27,448 nt of DNA, from positions 1 to 27,448 of the IMG/VR virus record IMGVR_UViG_3300020463_000110. The stretch is one strand, 5' to 3'. This document shows positions 5,731 through 11,778 of this stretch, piece by piece. Each line of letters opens with the position of its first letter. Within the stretch, counting starts at the first letter, position 1. A program made the translations under genes and the position numbers. Below the pieces are notes generated by a model, which was not told the DNA's origin, did not search any database, and worked only from the letters and a program-made list of their open reading frames with translations. This stretch comes from a virus.

Positions 5731-6213
5731 ATGGAACAAGTGAAAAAAATTCGTAAACGTCGTAAGCCAATGTCAGAAGAGCAGCGAGCAGCTGCGGCTG
5801 AAAGACTTAAAGTAGCACGAGAAAAACGTATGAAAGCAAATCCGCCTACGTACAAGAATATACATCCATCAGTCTTAGCTGTTCCTGACGATCAGCCTAT
5901 GTCTCTTAAAAATGTGAGACAGTGGATTAAGACACAAAAAGATTTAATGTCGGCTGAGCGTAAAGCTATGAGAGCTGACACAAACAACAAGACAGGTGCT
6001 CTTAGCCGATTCCTTAATCATCAAGCATATATTAGAAATCTAGATCGCTACTTACGTGACGGCGATTACGTTGACAACTACTATGGTGAGTACGGTACAT
6101 CTAAAATTAAATGGCATTGCGCAGTACCTGCCTATGATAAAGATGGTCAAATCAAGCGTACGCACGGCGTATTCTATGATGACATCGGTACTGTCTGGAG
6201 CGATTATGATTGA
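5731..6213 (+). CDS. Hypothetical phage protein, basic N-terminus
   Basis: 160 residues. It opens with a very basic stretch (K-K-I-R-K-R-R-K-P-M-S-E-E-Q-R) that reads like a nucleic-acid-binding helix. A helical region follows, then a C-terminal beta-rich part (K-W-H-C-A-V-P-A-Y, H-G-V-F-Y-D-D-I-G). I do not recognise a named family, though similar genes are common near gp33 and gp32 in marine T4-like phages. It has a strong GAGGAGA ribosome-binding site and its own promoter at 5678-5706. It overlaps gp33 by 8 bases, so both are likely made together. Confidence 0.7.
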   Translation: MEQVKKIRKRRKPMSEEQRAAAAERLKVAREKRMKANPPTYKNIHPSVLAVPDDQPMSLKNVRQWIKTQKDLMSAERKAMRADTNNKTGALSRFLNHQAYIRNLDRYLRDGDYVDNYYGEYGTSKIKWHCAVPAYDKDGQIKRTHGVFYDDIGTVWSDYD

Positions 6214-6436
6214 ATCAAAGTTTTTAACCAAATCTAAGTTCAGTGTTCTCATTGAGAATGCTGTTCTTAAAAAGAAAATGTCGTACATGGATGCAGTTCT
6301 CGACGTCTGTGATAAGAATGACATTGACCCTGAGGATGTAAAGAAATTTATATCCACACCAATTCGAGACAAAATCGAAGCCGAAGCAATGAGGCTTAAC
6401 TTTCTTCCGAAAGGAAACACACTACTTTTTGAATAG
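6206..6436 (+). CDS. 33: Late-transcription coactivator gp33
   Basis: 76 residues from the ATG at 6206, with TGGAG upstream. The frame is open further 5' but that overlaps the previous gene. The core reads M-S-Y-M-D-A-V-L-D-V-C, then I-D-P-E-D-V-K-K-F-I, then R-D-K-I-E-A-E-A-M. This matches the helical core of T4-type gp33, which bridges host RNA polymerase, the gp55 sigma factor and the gp45 sliding clamp so that late promoters fire. The protein ends in L-L-F-E, like the short hydrophobic-acidic clamp-binding tails of the gp33/gp55 system. It is shorter than T4 gp33 (112 residues), as in other marine relatives. The TATAAATA promoters in this window are its expected targets. Confidence 0.75.
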   Translation: MIESKFLTKSKFSVLIENAVLKKKMSYMDAVLDVCDKNDIDPEDVKKFISTPIRDKIEAEAMRLNFLPKGNTLLFE

Positions 6437-6446
6437 GAGAAATCAA

Positions 6447-6596
6447 ATGACAGTAACTCGTGACGAACGTATGGCAAAATCTAGAACTGCTCGAACAAAA
6501 CGAAGAGCGTTGAAAGAAACCTTACTATCAAAGACCGATAGGTTTTTTACGAGAATGCGAAAACTCCGAAGAAAGAAACAAAAGAGTGTACACTAA
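6447..6596 (+). CDS. Very basic 49-residue protein
   Basis: This small frame has a GGAG ribosome-binding site eight bases before its ATG and ends at TAA 6594-6596. About two fifths of its residues are Arg or Lys, including R-T-K-R-R and a final R-K-L-R-R-K-K-Q-K. Such a protein probably binds nucleic acid or is packaged with DNA. No family is recognised. Its last codons contain the -35 box of the gp32 promoter. It sits between gp33 and gp32, where T4 encodes the helicase loader gp59, but it is far too small to be gp59. Confidence 0.65.
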   Translation: MTVTRDERMAKSRTARTKRRALKETLLSKTDRFFTRMRKLRRKKQKSVH

Positions 6597-6615
6597 CGCA
6601 TGTATAGTGTATAAT
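6587..6615 (+). promoter_or_regulatory. Sigma70-like promoter, TGTACA class (copy 4), for gp32
   Basis: TGTACA (6587-6592), 17-bp spacer, perfect TATAAT (6610-6615). GTGTACAC around the -35 is an 8-base palindrome. This is the strongest -10 of the four copies and stands before the highly expressed gp32. Confidence 0.8.
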
Positions 6616-6652
6616 ATTACAGTAACATTTCAGCAAATACAAGGAAAAATAT

Positions 6653-7558
6653 ATGTCTTTTGCAAACTTAAAGCGTAATCGCGATAATATTTCTAAATTA
6701 ATCAAAGCAGCCGAATCAACCGGCGGTGGAGGTGAAAAGAAATCTTATGCTGACGATCGTATGTGGAAACCCACAGTAGATCAAGCCGGTAATGGTTACG
6801 CGATACTACGATTCCTTCCTGCCCGTGAAGGAGCCGAACTACCTTGGGCAAGATACTGGGACCATGGTTTTAAAGGACCAACTGGTCAATGGTATATCGA
6901 AAAATCTCTTACATCAATCGGACAGAACGATCCAGTCGGTGAACTTAATTCTAGACTATGGAATACTGGTATCGAAGAAGATAAAGAAACAGCACGTCGA
7001 CAAAAGCGTCGATTGCATTATGTTTCAAACATCTTTGTTGTTTCAGATCCTGGTAATCCTGAGAATGAAGGCAAAGTCTTCATGTATCAGTTTGGTAAAA
7101 AAATCCATGATAAGATAATGGATCAAATGCAACCAGAATTTGCAGATGAAGAGCCAATCAATCCATTTGATATGTGGGAAGGTGCAAATTTTAAACTTAA
7201 GATTCGTAACGTAGAAGGTTACAGAAACTATGATAAGTCTGAGTTCGCAAAACAAACATCATTGCTTGATGGTGATGATGCAAAACTAGAAAGCGTTTAT
7301 GATCAAATGTATGATCTGTCTGAGTTTACAGATCCTGCAAATTATAAAACGTACGATGAGTTGAAGACAAAGCTTTCTTCTATTCTAGGTGAAGTCGCTG
7401 GTATGGGTGCTGCTACTATGGCACAAACCGCCCAGATGAATGAACCTGTTGAAGCTGCTGCTCCTCAACGAATTGAACCAGTCACGGCAGAGAATATCAA
7501 AGTCGAAGACGATGATGACACTCTCAGTTATTTTGCTAAACTAGCTGAGGCTGACTAA
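6653..7558 (+). CDS. 32: Single-stranded DNA-binding protein gp32
   Basis: 301 residues, the same length as T4 gp32. It coats single-stranded DNA in phage replication, recombination and repair. The basic N-terminus (L-K-R-N-R-D-N) matches the cooperativity domain. The OB core has H-G-F-K-x-x-x-G-Q-W-Y-I-E and P-E-N-E-G-K-V-F-x-Y-x-F-G-K-K-I, hallmark gp32 strings. The C-terminus is acidic (D-D-D-D-T-L-S-Y-F), as needed for partner binding. The zinc-binding His/Cys3 cluster of T4 gp32 is absent: there is no cysteine in the whole protein, as I recall for cyanophage gp32. An AAGGA ribosome-binding site precedes the ATG. It has its own TATAAT promoter and is followed by a hairpin terminator. Confidence 0.95.
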   Translation: MSFANLKRNRDNISKLIKAAESTGGGGEKKSYADDRMWKPTVDQAGNGYAILRFLPAREGAELPWARYWDHGFKGPTGQWYIEKSLTSIGQNDPVGELNSRLWNTGIEEDKETARRQKRRLHYVSNIFVVSDPGNPENEGKVFMYQFGKKIHDKIMDQMQPEFADEEPINPFDMWEGANFKLKIRNVEGYRNYDKSEFAKQTSLLDGDDAKLESVYDQMYDLSEFTDPANYKTYDELKTKLSSILGEVAGMGAATMAQTAQMNEPVEAAAPQRIEPVTAENIKVEDDDDTLSYFAKLAEAD

Positions 7559-7566
7559 AAATAAAG

Positions 7567-7591
7567 GCGGGTGTTATCACCCGCTTTTTTT
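7567..7591. terminator. Rho-independent terminator, probably bidirectional
   Basis: A 7-bp GC-rich stem (GCGGGTG at 7567-7573, CACCCGC at 7578-7584) with loop TTAT is followed by seven T on the plus strand. Read from the minus strand, the same stem is followed by CTTTATTTTT. It lies between convergent gp32 and the tape-measure-like gene. Confidence 0.9.
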
Positions 7592-9149
7592 AATCAACTT
7601 GGATTAAAGTAACAGCATCTACCGGTGAAGGCATTGTAATAACTTGCATAACACCGCCCATATTGTTCTCTGTGTGTGACGGGGCAATCACGAGCGGGCC
7701 CATACCACTTGAGTTAAATCGATTTGCATCTGGTATACTATCTGGAGGAATAGCGTCAATCATCATTTCAGTAGGTGTCTTACTTGTATATACCAGTCCT
7801 CCATGCACCTGATTAATTGCTTCTCGAGCGGCGCCCTGAAAATCACTGTATCCCATTATTGGGGACAGTTGGGGTGCATCTTCGCCGTAAATTTGACTCA
7901 TTCCGAAATTAGCTATTGCATTTGGCAAATTTAACGCACCTGCAAATGCATTTTGAAGCATGTCCACAAGACCTAATGGAGAGGTCAGGACACCGACTGC
8001 AGCTTTAGTCCCCCTACCTTGTACCATGTTTAATCTTGGATCTCCTTGTGCCAGTACAGATTCTATTGCAACACCAAAAGGAAGAGCTAATTTTCCAAGA
8101 GTACTTATAGCCTTATCAAAGCCCTTCACCGATCTAATAAGGTTCTGGGCCTTTTTTAATCTTGATTCTTTTGTTTCAGGTGCGACCGGGGCATTAGTAT
8201 TTGCAGGTAGTGTCATTCTTGGGTCAGATTTCATCATTTGTACTAGAGGTCCAAAGCCACCTGGCCGGACTTTAGGTGGAGGTGGTTTTGGGGCATTTTT
8301 CTTTATTTCATCTAGAGCAGGTCCTACATTGCTAGCAGCAAAAGGATTTTTTAATCCTAACATACCAGCTACCGCAGCTCCCATAGCTACAGCTGCCCTA
8401 CCAGCTCCTACCTTACCTAGAAAAAATAGCAGTCCCCTTCCGAGGAATTTTAGAAAGCCTGGTGCAGCTATACCTGCAGCAATAGCTAAACCATCTCTAA
8501 AAGCTGCAGTTTCTGTGTCAATCTGAATATCGGTCAATGGGATATTGTATTTCCCATCTTCTTTACCAAAAAACTCGTTAAACTTTTTAATACCAGTTTC
8601 GCCGTATGCACCTATTACACCTGCAATAGCTGGACCAAAAAGTCCTTTAGCTCCTAGTAGTTTTGTAGCTATAGCTGCTTGACCACCTTGAGTTAATCTT
8701 TTCTTTGTCTCTTCAGTAAAATCAGTTTTTAAAATTTCATCATCAATATAATCAACTAATCCTCCTATGGCTTGTTCACCGAATTTAGACATGACTGCAA
8801 TTGCTGGAGCAAATCGTAATAATTTACCGGCACCTAATCCGATAGTACCTGCAGCTAGACCCATTGCTCCCATAAGTTTTTCAGCAATCGCACCGATTCC
8901 AAACCCGCTAGGTAATCCTAAACCTTGTTTTAAGCCTGCAGTAAAACTTGATGGACGTTGAGCTTTAAATTTTTGTTCGCGTTCTTTTTGCTTTGATTCA
9001 AGTTCCTCTTCTCTGCGATCTCCACCACCTTGTTGCCTATCTAAGAATTCACCAAAGCGATCTTTAAGACCTGCTGTAGTCCTAGTACCATCTTCGATTG
9101 AAGAAGTCTGATCTCTTAATGTGTCATTAATTTGAGCTAATGTTGCCAT
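7590..9149 (-). CDS. Tail tape-measure / hub-like protein (gp29 position)
   Basis: 519 residues. An N-terminal charged stretch (about residues 35-65, rich in Glu, Arg, Lys and Gln) is likely coiled coil. Residues about 70-270 are long Ala/Gly/Leu-rich hydrophobic helices typical of tape-measure proteins. A proline-rich linker (K-P-P-P-P-K) follows near residue 288, then a mixed C-terminal domain. It follows a tail-tube-like gene and gp26 with an AUG-less minus-1 frame, which is the classical position of the tape measure. T4 gp29 is 590 residues, so a slightly shorter tail would fit. The ATG at 9149 overlaps the stop of the minus-1 frame (TAATG), with AAGGA upstream. Family assignment rests on composition and order rather than a clear motif. 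Confidence 0.55.
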   Translation of the reverse strand: MATLAQINDTLRDQTSSIEDGTRTTAGLKDRFGEFLDRQQGGGDRREEELESKQKEREQKFKAQRPSSFTAGLKQGLGLPSGFGIGAIAEKLMGAMGLAAGTIGLGAGKLLRFAPAIAVMSKFGEQAIGGLVDYIDDEILKTDFTEETKKRLTQGGQAAIATKLLGAKGLFGPAIAGVIGAYGETGIKKFNEFFGKEDGKYNIPLTDIQIDTETAAFRDGLAIAAGIAAPGFLKFLGRGLLFFLGKVGAGRAAVAMGAAVAGMLGLKNPFAASNVGPALDEIKKNAPKPPPPKVRPGGFGPLVQMMKSDPRMTLPANTNAPVAPETKESRLKKAQNLIRSVKGFDKAISTLGKLALPFGVAIESVLAQGDPRLNMVQGRGTKAAVGVLTSPLGLVDMLQNAFAGALNLPNAIANFGMSQIYGEDAPQLSPIMGYSDFQGAAREAINQVHGGLVYTSKTPTEMMIDAIPPDSIPDANRFNSSGMGPLVIAPSHTENNMGGVMQVITMPSPVDAVTLIQVD

Positions 9150-9343
9150 TATAAGTTCCTTACGTTTCTTCTTTTTTCTTCTTCGGCTTGTTCTTTTAGA
9201 TCTTCAGAAAGCATCGTGATGTAGATCTCCCTCTCCCATGGTAACATTCCTTCAATCTCTGTTAAGGAATATTTATGATTTTGTATTAACTGATAATTTG
9301 TTTTATAGTAGTTTATCAGAGTTTCATGAGAGAGGTTTATGAG
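9149..9343 (-). CDS. AUG-less minus-1 frame extension of gp26 (gp51-like; likely reached by programmed frameshift)
   Basis: From the slippery heptamer at 9349-9343 the minus-1 frame stays open for 64 codons to a TAA at 9151-9149. That stop overlaps the ATG of the tape-measure-like gene. There is no ATG, GTG or TTG in this frame near its 5' end; the only ATGs are far inside (codons 33 and 44). The product has L-S-H-E-T-L-I-N-Y-Y-K, then Y-S-L-T-E-I-E-G-M-L-P-W-E-R-E-I-Y, and a charged Glu/Lys/Arg tail, so it looks like a genuine protein. The fusion with gp26 would be about 300 residues. In T4, gene 51 follows gene 26 as a separate gene; here the equivalent seems to be made as gp26-gp51. This parallels the lambda tail chaperones G and GT. 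Confidence 0.75.
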   Translation of the reverse strand, partial: LINLSHETLINYYKTNYQLIQNHKYSLTEIEGMLPWEREIYITMLSEDLKEQAEEEKRRNVRNL

Positions 9344-10050
9344 AAAAAATCCTGGATACCTCGCAGTGTATGTATATTATCGTGATTACATGATGTACAT
9401 TGGAATTTAATATCGTGTGTCAAATTTGGTACGTCATTTACAAATTCCATAATCTTATCAAACTGTTCATTTGTAAGAGAGCCTAGAAAGTTTTCTACGT
9501 CTTCTTTAGGCTCATCTGCAAAATTAAAGTTTTCTTCTTCAGACTGTAAACTATCTAAACAACCCAAAGTCAAATAATATAAAGTCTCTGAGTATCCTGC
9601 ATCTTCTGGTAAGTCAGTCTTAACCATATGAGAATACATCGGATATCTTAATTTTAATGTATAGTTTTCATTTAATACTATTTTATTTTTATTGCTCTTT
9701 GGTACGTCTATTTGTATTTTATCTAACTCAACTGTATAGTCATTTGGTATTTTACATTCAGTACATTTTACTGTTATTTTTGATGTCTCGCCGGCAGATT
9801 TTGCACGGATCCTTGTAAAAATATATTCTACATCAAATGTTGCCAGAGAAAGTGGATCGATCGGATCTATTACACATGATTTAATCGTATCTACAATAGA
9901 TGATAAAATTTGTTTATCGTCTTGTGACTCTAACGCAATAAGTAATACTTTTTGTTCTTTTACTAAAAATGGTCTATATCTAACTTCCTGTTTCGTTGAT
10001 GGTATAGTAAGAGAGTACTTAGGTACCTCGTTCACTGTTGGTAAAGGCAT
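9337..10050 (-). CDS. 26: Baseplate hub / tail assembly protein gp26
   Basis: 237 residues from the ATG at 10050; an earlier in-frame ATG at 10065 lies inside the previous gene. The start overlaps the upstream stop as TAATG and has GGAG nine bases before it. The N-terminus (M-P-L-P-T, then Y-R-P-F-L-V-K-E-Q-K-V-L-L-I-A-L-E-S) matches the T4 baseplate gp26 family, which helps assemble the central hub. Two C-x2-C pairs, V-K-C-T-E-C-K in the middle and F-Q-C-T-S-C-N near the end, probably form a zinc ribbon. The last codons contain T TTT TTC two codons before the stop, an efficient minus-1 slippery sequence. Gene order (tube-like, gp26, minus-1 frame, tape measure) suggests a tail chaperone role. 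Confidence 0.85.
   Translation of the reverse strand: MPLPTVNEVPKYSLTIPSTKQEVRYRPFLVKEQKVLLIALESQDDKQILSSIVDTIKSCVIDPIDPLSLATFDVEYIFTRIRAKSAGETSKITVKCTECKIPNDYTVELDKIQIDVPKSNKNKIVLNENYTLKLRYPMYSHMVKTDLPEDAGYSETLYYLTLGCLDSLQSEEENFNFADEPKEDVENFLGSLTNEQFDKIMEFVNDVPNLTHDIKFQCTSCNHDNIHTLRGIQDFFS
9343..9349 (-). promoter_or_regulatory. Minus-1 ribosomal frameshift site (T TTT TTC)
   Basis: On the minus strand the gp26 zero frame reads GAT TTT TTC TCA TAA, so T_TTT_TTC is in the canonical X_XXY_YYZ register, one sense codon before the stop. A Shine-Dalgarno-like GAGG (9362-9359) lies nine bases upstream, close to the spacing that stimulates dnaX-type shifting. I see no strong downstream hairpin. 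Confidence 0.75.
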
Positions 10051-10655
10051 TATACAGATCTCCAATCCTTAAATGATAATTGCACGGTCAATTCAACCAT
10101 TCCACCTGGTTCATTGCTAAATTCTATAGCGCTCATACTTGTTGGAAACGCTTTTTCTAAAATACAAGTGTATTGAACTTGTGCGTCTTCTAGTCGCTGT
10201 TGCAGATTGTCAAACTCTGCACTGTTATTTAATACACCTGATGCTAATATTCTTTCAGCTTGGCCTAATACATTTTTTGGCATACTAAGCTGTTGCACTC
10301 GTACTTCAAACCCATATTCATCTGGGTAATTTAATTCTTTTGTCTCAAAGTTGATTATTTTACTTTGCCAAAATTCAAAGTATTGTTTGATGTCGTAATC
10401 ATTTGGTACATGAAAAGTCAATGATACATCGTCTGTTGCATACGTATATGCTAGTTTATGTTGTTTCATACCAACAATGCGCTCATTTGTAAGAATCTGT
10501 CTAAAGGGAAGTTGTGCCGATTTACATAAAACATTTAATCGACGAGTAGTGATACCAAATACTCCATCGACTGACGGTAAGAATACACGCCATAAAGATG
10601 TTTTTGCAAGTCCGGTACTAAACTCTCCTTTGAGATCGTCAATGCTATATGTCAT
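10050..10655 (-). CDS. Tail tube-like protein (gp19/gp54-type tube initiator)
   Basis: 201 residues of the T4 tail-tube fold family. Recognisable pieces are L-C-K-S-A-Q-L-P-F-R-Q, D-V-S-L-T-F-H-V-P-N-D-Y-D, an A-F-P-T-S-M-S-A-I-E-F-S-N segment, and a C-terminal E-L-T-V-Q-L-S-F-K-D-W-R. These strings are typical of tube proteins and of their baseplate paralogues that start tube growth. T4 gp19 is 163 and gp54 is 320 residues. Its place beside gp26 and the tape-measure-like gene, rather than beside the sheath gene, favours a baseplate tube-initiator role over the main tube, but the sheath region is outside the window. The ATG overlaps the upstream stop (TAATG). Confidence 0.75.
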   Translation of the reverse strand: MTYSIDDLKGEFSTGLAKTSLWRVFLPSVDGVFGITTRRLNVLCKSAQLPFRQILTNERIVGMKQHKLAYTYATDDVSLTFHVPNDYDIKQYFEFWQSKIINFETKELNYPDEYGFEVRVQQLSMPKNVLGQAERILASGVLNNSAEFDNLQQRLEDAQVQYTCILEKAFPTSMSAIEFSNEPGGMVELTVQLSFKDWRSV

Positions 10656-11239
10656 TAGATCATTTTCCTTGAATCTCTATATACAGTAGACTTACCTGAT
10701 TTTTGAAAGTCTGCAGTTGGTAAGAATGTAGCGATCTCCCACTCGGGTGCCGGTACATACGCAAATCTACTTTTAACGTTTGAATTTAAATAATGTTTGA
10801 AGCATGGCTTAAAAAATTTCAAACTAGATGCACGTTTGAGTGTGTTGTATGTTGCTTCGAACTTTGTAGTATCATCAAAATTTTTGTTGTTAGTTATATC
10901 CATCAACGCGTCAAGCATCTTTGCTCTCAATGTTGGTGGAAGATAATGTAAATTCAAACCATGAAATCCACCAGGTGCAGGACCTACAACAATGACTAAC
11001 GGAAAGCTATCATAATATGGTAGAGTATCTTTTGTTTTTGGATCATAGAAAAACATATACATGTTTCCTGTAATGCCTTTATTTTTTAACTCTACTGGAT
11101 CTTCTTTCATTAATGCACTACGACTTACACGTCCCATTGCTGAGGCTTTACGCCTGAACCAATCTATTGATTGTTTTGTTCTAGGTGTAATACCTGCTCT
11201 GAAAGCTTCGAGCTCTAGTTTTTGAAATATATTTGCCAT
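10655..11239 (-). CDS. Conserved T4-like phage protein, function unassigned
   Basis: 194 residues. The core Y-M-F-F-Y-D-P-K, then L-P-Y-Y-D-S-F-P-L-V-I-V-V-G-P, then G-F-H-G-L-N-L-H-Y-L-P-P is a pattern I recall from marine T4-like genomes without a firm function. It follows gp4, and in T4 gene 2 (DNA end protector) is the neighbour of gene 4, so a head-completion or DNA-end role is possible from context only. A basic helical N-terminus (T-K-Q-S-I-D-W-F-R-R-K) could bind DNA. No ribosome-binding site precedes the ATG. The late promoter TATAAATA ends five bases upstream, so a leaderless transcript is likely. Confidence 0.7.
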   Translation of the reverse strand: MANIFQKLELEAFRAGITPRTKQSIDWFRRKASAMGRVSRSALMKEDPVELKNKGITGNMYMFFYDPKTKDTLPYYDSFPLVIVVGPAPGGFHGLNLHYLPPTLRAKMLDALMDITNNKNFDDTTKFEATYNTLKRASSLKFFKPCFKHYLNSNVKSRFAYVPAPEWEIATFLPTADFQKSGKSTVYRDSRKMI

Positions 11240-11244
11240 AGCAG

Positions 11245-11252
11245 TATTTATA
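11245..11252 (-). promoter_or_regulatory. T4-type late promoter (minus strand)
   Basis: Exact TATAAATA read from 11252 to 11245, inside the 15-base gap after gp4. Predicted +1 falls on 11239, the A of the next ATG, as at 5458-5471. Confidence 0.65.
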
Positions 11253-11254
11253 TG

Positions 11255-11737
11255 CTATTTCTTCTTTTTCTTTGGAGGAGGTAGCGGCTTTAGTTTCTTT
11301 ATTGGTTTAGGCATAATACCCATAGTTTGCAGAGTATTCTCTGTCCAGATTTGAAACTCCCACTTTCTATCTTTTGCATATGATTGTGCAGCTTCCCACT
11401 TATTCATATTCTTGACATATGTAAATGCCTCATTAATATATCGCTTTGTACGTTTAGATCCTGTGGGTGGTTTTGTTTCTCTATCAGGTTTGATCTCAAC
11501 TAATAGTACTCTGTCCTCAAGAACTATTTTAAGATCAGGAAAATACCGATGATAACGTTTATCGGCATCATAATAATATGGCACAACGACTTCTTCGCTC
11601 GTCCAAGATTTTACTTTTGGATTCTCATCACACCACTTAAAGCAATGTCTTTCCCACATTGATCTAAAAATAATGTTATTATGGTCTCCACCATACTTCT
11701 TTGGGTTCTTTGGTTTGTATTTACCTGAGTATGCCAT
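11255..11737 (-). CDS. 4: Head completion nuclease-like protein gp4
   Basis: 160 residues (T4 gp4, also called gp50, is about 150). The N-terminus Y-S-G-K-Y-K-P-K-N-P-x-K-Y-G-G-D and R-S-M-W-E-R-H match the gp4 head-completion family. A PD-(D/E)xK-type nuclease core is visible: Glu29, P-D at 67-68 (F-P-D-L-K), and E-x-K at 81-83 (V-E-I-K-P). This layout is also known from TnsA-like enzymes. In T4, gp4 finishes DNA-filled heads before tails join. The C-terminus is a Lys/Pro-rich tail. It is transcribed away from gp48 and shares a short divergent promoter region with it. No clear ribosome-binding site is seen before its ATG. Confidence 0.8.
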   Translation of the reverse strand: MAYSGKYKPKNPKKYGGDHNNIIFRSMWERHCFKWCDENPKVKSWTSEEVVVPYYYDADKRYHRYFPDLKIVLEDRVLLVEIKPDRETKPPTGSKRTKRYINEAFTYVKNMNKWEAAQSYAKDRKWEFQIWTENTLQTMGIMPKPIKKLKPLPPPKKKKK

Positions 11738-11744
11738 ATAAATA
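11737..11744 (+). promoter_or_regulatory. T4-type late promoter for the baseplate operon
   Basis: Exact TATAAATAG. Predicted +1 near 11750 gives a leader of about 29 bases with GGA before the gp48 ATG at 11779. The octamer begins on the same base as the gp4 start codon on the other strand. Confidence 0.8.
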
Positions 11745-11761
11745 GTCTTAAGTTTTTTAAG

Positions 11762-11769
11762 TATTTATT
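11762..11769 (-). promoter_or_regulatory. Probable late promoter variant for gp4
   Basis: AATAAATA on the minus strand, one base off the TATAAATA consensus. Predicted +1 near 11756 gives a leader of about 19 bases before the gp4 ATG. With 11737-11744 it forms a divergent, overlapping promoter pair. Confidence 0.45.
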
Positions 11770-11778
11770 GGAAAAAAC

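Noticed and set aside
6052-6477. 141-codon minus-strand frame across gp33
   Set aside because: Antisense shadow of two well-supported plus-strand genes; no start signal or family.
7960-8526. 188-codon open frame on the plus strand inside the tape-measure-like gene
   Set aside because: It mirrors the Ala/Gly/Pro-rich minus-strand gene, has no ribosome-binding site, and its product is low-complexity Pro/Ala.
9149-9343. A separate gp51-like gene starting from a rare ATA or CTG codon
   Set aside because: The in-register T_TTT_TTC heptamer and the lack of any ribosome-binding site for such a start make a minus-1 frameshift the simpler reading.
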